From Sporosarcina sp. (GTDB lineage Bacteria > Bacillota > Bacilli > Bacillales_A > Planococcaceae), in NCBI GenBank assembly GCA_026169375.1, contig JAPFCR010000042.1:1-36398 (forward strand): a DNA stretch of 36,398 nucleotides, given 5' to 3'. Below are positions 33,015 through 36,398 of this stretch, in pieces (the stretch's first letter is position 1; each line of letters starts with the position of its first letter). Position numbers and translations under genes: made by a program. The notes below the pieces were generated by a model that was not told where the DNA came from, searched no databases, and saw only the letters and a list, made by a program, of their open reading frames with translations.

Positions 33015-33082
33015 GCGAACATAATTTCTTTGAAAGAATTCGATTGTATCGTATTTTGTCTTAAAGAGAATATTGTGTTCGC
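33015..33082 (+). repeat. Long hairpin between binding-protein and M20 genes
   Basis: GCGAACATAAT pairs with ATTGTGTTCGC, then a bulge and TTCTTT with AAGAGA, around a loop of about 33 bases. The T-run after it is weak (TTCTCTATTTAT). It may be an attenuator or processing site that sets the ratio of the two genes. Confidence 0.5.
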
Positions 33083-33127
33083 TTCTCTATTTATAGGAAA
33101 CTTAAGTTTGAAATTAAATAAAAGGGG

Positions 33128-34348
33128 ATGAGAGCTATTTCTAATGTCGAAGCTTTTGAACGATTAAAAGAAAAAAACAGACAATTATATAATTTTATTC
33201 ATGAAAATTTTGAAGAACTTGTTGAAATTAGAAGGGACTTTAGGAAACATCCGGAATTGTCTTTTGAAGAAGTTGAAACGTCTCGTAAAATTGCAAAACT
33301 TCTAGAAGAATGGGGATTTGAAGTTCAAACAGAAGTCGGACGTACAGGTGTAATTGGTGTTTTACATGGTAAGAAAAAAGGAAAAGTAGTCGGCTTACGT
33401 GCGGATATGGATGCATTACCGATGGATGACGAAATCAGTGAAGATTATAAAAGTATAAATAAAGGGAAAGCTCATACGTGTGGGCATGATGTACATATGA
33501 CGAACTTGCTCGGCGTTGCAAAATACTTTGGAGAAAATGGATTAAATGAAGGGTCGATAAAAGTGATTTTTCAACCCGCTGAAGAAATTGCTGCCGGTGC
33601 CTACGAAATGATCCGAGACGGTGCGCTTAAAAATCCTAATGTTGATGTAATGATTGGACTACACGTACATCCTACCGTGGAGACTGGGGAATTCTCATTA
33701 ACAACTTCGAGGTATGGCGGTGCGGCAGCAGATTCATTTAAAATTAAAGTTAGTGGAAAAGAAGGACATGCAGCTTACCCGCACCAAACGATCGATCCAA
33801 TTACTATATCCTCTCACATGATTGTTGCGTTGCAATCGATTGTCAGTCGATATGTGGACCCACTAGATTCCGTTGTCATTAGCATTGGAAAAATACAAGG
33901 CGGCATGAAAAGTAATATTATTCCAAATGAAGTTGAATTTGAAGGCACAGTAAGAACGTTAGATATGGATACGAGAAAATTTATAGTATCGAAAATAGAA
34001 AAAGTAGCTACTGCGATTGCGGAATCTTTTGGTGCTACGATTCATTTCGATTATGAGTATGGGCCTCCTTCGATCGATAATAATCCTGAAGTTAAAGAGT
34101 TCTTTTCTGAAATGATTATGGATTTATTTGGAGAAGATTGCTTGAAGTTTGTCAAGCCAGGAATGGGCGGAGAAGATTTTGCATTCTTTTCTCAAGAAGT
34201 TCCGTCTGTATTCTTTAGATTGGGAACAAAATCAGATGAAACAACGGCTTATAGTAACCATCATGCGAAGTTTAATGTTGATGAGCAGGCGCTGAAGTTT
34301 GGGATTTCAGCTTTTGTGGAATTTGTTGAAAGGTATCTTGGGCGGTAG
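33128..34348 (+). CDS. M20D amidohydrolase (HipO/AmaA-like N-acyl-amino acid hydrolase)
   Basis: This 406-aa cytosolic metalloenzyme has the order of the HipO/AmaA family: RRDFRKHPELSFEE (about 35-48), GLRADMDALPMDDE (90-103), HTCGHDVHM (112-120), FQPAEEIAAGAYEM (146-159), SGKEGHAAYPHQTIDP and GGEDFAFFSQEVPS near the end. It cleaves an amide bond of N-acyl or aromatic N-acyl amino acids such as hippurate-like compounds. The annotated ATG directly abuts AAAGGGG. The alternative would be an ATT codon nine bases later, since no other in-frame ATG, GTG or TTG occurs nearby. It is downstream of the binding-protein gene and ends at a terminator. Confidence 0.84.
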   Translation: MRAISNVEAFERLKEKNRQLYNFIHENFEELVEIRRDFRKHPELSFEEVETSRKIAKLLEEWGFEVQTEVGRTGVIGVLHGKKKGKVVGLRADMDALPMDDEISEDYKSINKGKAHTCGHDVHMTNLLGVAKYFGENGLNEGSIKVIFQPAEEIAAGAYEMIRDGALKNPNVDVMIGLHVHPTVETGEFSLTTSRYGGAAADSFKIKVSGKEGHAAYPHQTIDPITISSHMIVALQSIVSRYVDPLDSVVISIGKIQGGMKSNIIPNEVEFEGTVRTLDMDTRKFIVSKIEKVATAIAESFGATIHFDYEYGPPSIDNNPEVKEFFSEMIMDLFGEDCLKFVKPGMGGEDFAFFSQEVPSVFFRLGTKSDETTAYSNHHAKFNVDEQALKFGISAFVEFVERYLGR

Positions 34349-34373
34349 AGTTACAAAGAAATACTGATAAAAG

Positions 34374-34408
34374 AAAAGCACTCAGACATGTTTGTTTGGG
34401 TGTTTTTG
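34374..34408 (+). terminator. Terminator after M20D gene
   Basis: AAGCACTCAGAC pairs with GTTTGGGTGTTT, using several G-T pairs, followed by TTTT. Confidence 0.6.
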
Positions 34409-34491
34409 GTGTTTGGGATTATGGAGTTTTGGTTTTTATTAAAATAAGATGCAACAATTGTTAATTACCCGTGGCGGTAGAGAAGAGTATC

Positions 34492-34986
34492 ATTTCAATC
34501 CACACACTCGTATAGAGTGCGACCGAGTGCCTCATCACGAATCATTTGGGCGATTGTAATTTCAATCCACACACTCGTATAGAGTGCGACTTCGACGCCA
34601 GCGTTTTTGCAGTAACTTCTAATCATTTCAATCCACACACTCGTATAGAGTGCGACGAGTATGAAAAATTTACTCCTGAAGAGCCTAAAGTATTTCAATC
34701 CACACACTCGTATAGAGTGCGACGATGGATTTAGCAAGGGCGTTGCTAATCGGCTATATTTCAATCCACACACTCGTATAGAGTGCGACCCTACTATTGT
34801 ATGGCTTACTACAACGGAGCATAATTTCAATCCACACACTCGTATAGAGTGCGACGTGTTTTCCATGATATTTAACATTGATAAATCAATTTCAATCCAC
34901 ACACTCGTATAGAGTGCGACGACGCATTTAATCCTACTATTAGAACCGTTTTGCATTTCAATCCACACACTCGTATAGAGTGCGAC
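34492..34986 (-). CRISPR. CRISPR array, 8 repeats and 7 spacers, type I-C-like, no cas genes visible
   Basis: Eight identical 32-base repeats start at 34492, 34559, 34625, 34692, 34758, 34824, 34889 and 34955. In transcript orientation (minus strand) each begins GTCGCACTC and ends GTGGATTGAAAT, with an inner ACTC/GAGT stem. These are hallmarks of type I-C repeats. The seven spacers are 33-35 bases. The leader is on the right (34987 onward), so the spacer at 34921-34954 is the newest. All repeats match perfectly, so the array is not visibly decayed. No cas gene occurs in the 1.4 kb to the right of the leader side or elsewhere in the window. Spacer targets cannot be identified by eye. Confidence 0.97.
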
Positions 34987-35158
34987 TGCGAAAAGGTAAT
35001 AAAGAAAATGAAATATAATGAAAATTCATTAAAAATCAGCTAACTTTTACATAATGATATTGGTCTTTCTAACATAATATCTAGAAAGTCGGAAGTTTTC
35101 AATAATAATGAGTGCGAATCTCTCGAAGGTTTTATGTTCACTTCAGGTTCGCACCTCT
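34987..35158 (-). promoter_or_regulatory. CRISPR leader with conserved-type hairpin
   Basis: On the minus strand this AT-rich segment precedes the first repeat. It contains a distal hairpin whose arms GTGCGAACCT and AGATTCGCAC (35113-35155 region) enclose about 24 bases. From memory, type I-C leaders commonly carry such a GCGAAC hairpin. Together with the repeat orientation this sets the array's direction of transcription. Confidence 0.7.
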
Positions 35159-35399
35159 AAATAGTTAATATTTATCATGTTTCAACGGAATACTCCTCAT
35201 TCAATCGTGTGTAAAGCATAAGTCGATGAGAAAGAAAAATGATTGTTGGTTGGCAATAGCCAAAACTTACTTCGATATGATATTAATAGAAAAAGGTAAA
35301 AGTAGTAGTAGCTCAGATCGATGAATACAATATTTTCATAAGAATAATTAGTCCAGCATAAACTGTTTACTAAGTTCTGAAAGTAACGAAAAATTTTTA
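35159..35399. other. Region between CRISPR leader and solo repeat
   Basis: AT-rich DNA with short, unsupported ORFs. No recognisable cas gene fragment was found on either strand. By analogy it could contain the leader of the plus-strand solo repeat. Confidence 0.4.
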
Positions 35400-35435
35400 G
35401 TCGCATCACCTAGCAAGGTATGCGTGGATTGAAAC
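35400..35435 (+). repeat. Solitary CRISPR-repeat-like sequence, opposite orientation
   Basis: A 36-base sequence beginning GTCGCATCACCT and ending GCGTGGATTGAAAC has the GTCGC start and GTGGATTGAAA end of the array repeat, but a different inner hairpin (GCAT-ACCT/AGGT-ATGC around AGCA). It lies on the plus strand, facing away from the main array, with no second copy and no spacer. A terminator follows 28 bases later. Confidence 0.7.
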
Positions 35436-35462
35436 TATATTTTTTAAAGGATTTATTGAGAG

Positions 35463-35505
35463 AGCGGAAGAGAAGTCATTAAAATGGCTTTTCTTCCGCT
35501 TTTTT
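35463..35505 (+). terminator. Terminator after the solo repeat
   Basis: AGCGGAAGAGAAGTCATT pairs with the downstream ATGGCTTTTCTTCCGCT (one mismatch or wobble) followed by TTTTTT. It would end a plus-strand transcript through the solo repeat. Confidence 0.85.
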
Positions 35506-35586
35506 AATTGTCAATACTCGTATTTATTAGTTTTGATGATTGAGTCAATTTCATAATTAACCTTACACAAAAAATTCCCGAACAAT

Positions 35587-35716
35587 GTTGATCTCCGTTC
35601 CAGACGCACGCTTTCCGTGGGGCGGGCGGCGAGCCTCCTCGGTCGCTTCGCTCCACTGCGGGGTCTCACCTGTCCCGCTAACCCCACAGGAGTCGGCGCC
35701 TTCCACTCCAATCAAC
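35587..35716 (-). repeat. Intergenic Bacillales-type repeat, copy 2
   Basis: This 130-bp GC-rich element begins GTTGATCTCCGTTCC and ends AATCAAC. Its reverse complement aligns block by block with 87-339 but lacks the 108-bp palindrome found there, so it represents the uninterrupted form. The GC content is well above the surroundings. The ORFs passing through it are chance. Confidence 0.75.
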
Positions 35717-35959
35717 GGATATCCCTTGCAATAAACACGAACATTCAATCACTCGTTAACATTAAAGTTCGTCTTTATTACAAGAATAAGCAATTATGAA
35801 ATTGATTAGATTATAAAAATAATTATCGTAAGAAAGGTGAAGAGAAAGTGATGGTGATGAAGTTTATGTTTTTGTATATATCCTGTTAAAATATATAGAA
35901 TATATTTTGATAGTAAAAGCATAGGCTGATAGAAATAAAGAGAACAGGAGCTGAATGGC

Positions 35960-36145
35960 GTGAAAGAATTTACAGCGGAATTACTAATTATTTTAGGAAG
36001 ATTATTCATTCAATTAATAGAAAAGATAAATATAAAAAATAAAAAAGTCATGAGAAAAAATGAAAGATATCCCCAAACAAAAACGATTATTATTTTGTTT
36101 GGGGAAGAGCATTATCATTATTATTTGCCTAAATTGCAATATTAA
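35960..36145 (+). CDS. Hypothetical 61-aa protein
   Basis: A GTG start has AGGAG nine bases upstream. The short product has a hydrophobic N-terminal stretch (ELLIILGRLFIQLI), a basic middle (KNKKVMRKNERYPQTK) and an aromatic and histidine-rich end. I do not recognise it. An out-of-frame ATG-GCG-TGA sits across its start. It lies in accessory DNA between a repeat and an IS remnant, so it could be a decayed gene fragment or a chance ORF. Confidence 0.35.
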   Translation: MKEFTAELLIILGRLFIQLIEKINIKNKKVMRKNERYPQTKTIIILFGEEHYHYYLPKLQY

Positions 36146-36241
36146 GTTAGCTACTCAGACAAAATCACGTGTATTTATGAACGTCTGTGTTTTTCATCAA
36201 CCTTAGAAAGCTGGTTTTGACTTTGATCTGTTTGTGTAATA

Positions 36242-36398
36242 TTAAGCTAATTTAGCTAGTTCTTGTTCAAAAATGACTGCTGTTTGTTGGTAGTCTAGAA
36301 CCTGTCTTTGTAAATTGTAGAGCATCTGATAAATGCGTTTGATAGCTTACCTAGCGTAATCTGATATAGGTTTACCTTTTGGAATATAACGTCTAAAA
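36242..36398 (-). pseudogene. IS30-family transposase, degenerate C-terminal fragment
   Basis: The minus strand reads FRRYIPKGKPISDYAR, an in-frame stop (36347-36349), then IKRIYQMLYNLQRQVLDYQQTAVIFEQELAKLA and a stop at 36242. IS30-type transposases end with a (R)xxxPKGT, then LNxxPRKxLxxxTPxExF pattern. The same order is visible with substitutions. The internal stop and altered N-P-R-K core show decay. The rest lies beyond the window edge. Confidence 0.65.

Noticed and set aside
34495..34968. 157-aa open frame running through the CRISPR array
   Set aside because: It consists of translated repeats (ALYTSVWIE and SHSIRVCGLK blocks) and spacers. The openness is a by-product of repeat and spacer lengths and there is no ribosome site.
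35159..35409. Possible cas gene remnant between leader and solo repeat
   Set aside because: I read all frames and found no Cas1, Cas2, Cas4 or other Cas motif. The 70-aa minus ORF here looks like chance.
35511..35748. Arg- and Pro-rich ORFs across the second intergenic repeat
   Set aside because: They are chance frames in the GC-rich repeat, without ribosome sites or family resemblance.
35841..35889. 12-codon ORF (MVMKFMFLYISC) with an upstream purine-rich stretch
   Set aside because: It is too short and weakly supported to call a leader peptide or toxin.

Overview
The window looks like chromosome of a low-GC Gram-positive bacterium of the Bacillales, probably a Bacillaceae or Planococcaceae member. 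The reasons are strong AGGAGG-type ribosome sites, frequent TTG and GTG starts, SigB-type promoters, a LexA box of the Bacillus type, and relatives of B. subtilis YozB, YitT, YflT, YrhE/YrhD, UvrX and YolD. No rRNA or tRNA gene was seen. Identifications come from reading the sequence, without any database search.

Layout. 1-6.6 kb: an intergenic repeat, a YozB/CtaM-like membrane protein, an NhaC antiporter, a hotdog thioesterase, the AMPylator SelO, a SurA_N-type lipoprotein, a small HAH-motif membrane protein and an orphan omegaRNA-like hairpin cluster. 6.6-10.4 kb (minus strand): a GMC dehydrogenase with a four-cysteine motif, its Tat-exported small subunit, then tatC and tatA, which together look like an oxidoreductase with its own export machinery. 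10.5-15 kb: a cupin, a YitT protein, a 74-aa unknown and a YflT-like protein (the last two with near-perfect SigB promoters), a truncated tnpB and an MFS transporter. 15-20.5 kb: divergent fdhD and fdhA-yrhD formate dehydrogenase genes, a LURP-one protein and a UspA remnant. 20.5-25 kb: a truncated globin, a membrane glycerophosphodiesterase and a uvrX-yolD-unknown operon whose promoter spacer contains a LexA box.

25.1-34.4 kb is a catabolic block. Three M20-type amidohydrolases (AbgA-like, AbgB-like, AllC/AmaB-like) and an AbgT transporter lie on the minus strand. A solute-binding lipoprotein and a fourth M20 amidohydrolase diverge from them. The content suggests uptake and hydrolysis of p-aminobenzoyl-glutamate or other N-acyl amino acids and dipeptides.

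34.4-36.4 kb is accessory DNA: an 8-repeat type I-C-like CRISPR array transcribed on the minus strand with a hairpin-containing leader, a solitary variant CRISPR repeat in the opposite orientation, a second copy of the intergenic repeat found at 87-339, a small hypothetical ORF and the degenerate 3' end of an IS30-family transposase. No cas gene is visible in the window.

The observations most worth following are the solo opposing repeat beside the cas-less array, the nested palindrome inserted in the first intergenic repeat, the dehydrogenase-Tat module, the two matched SigB promoters, and a shared unusual start-site arrangement in two M20 genes.
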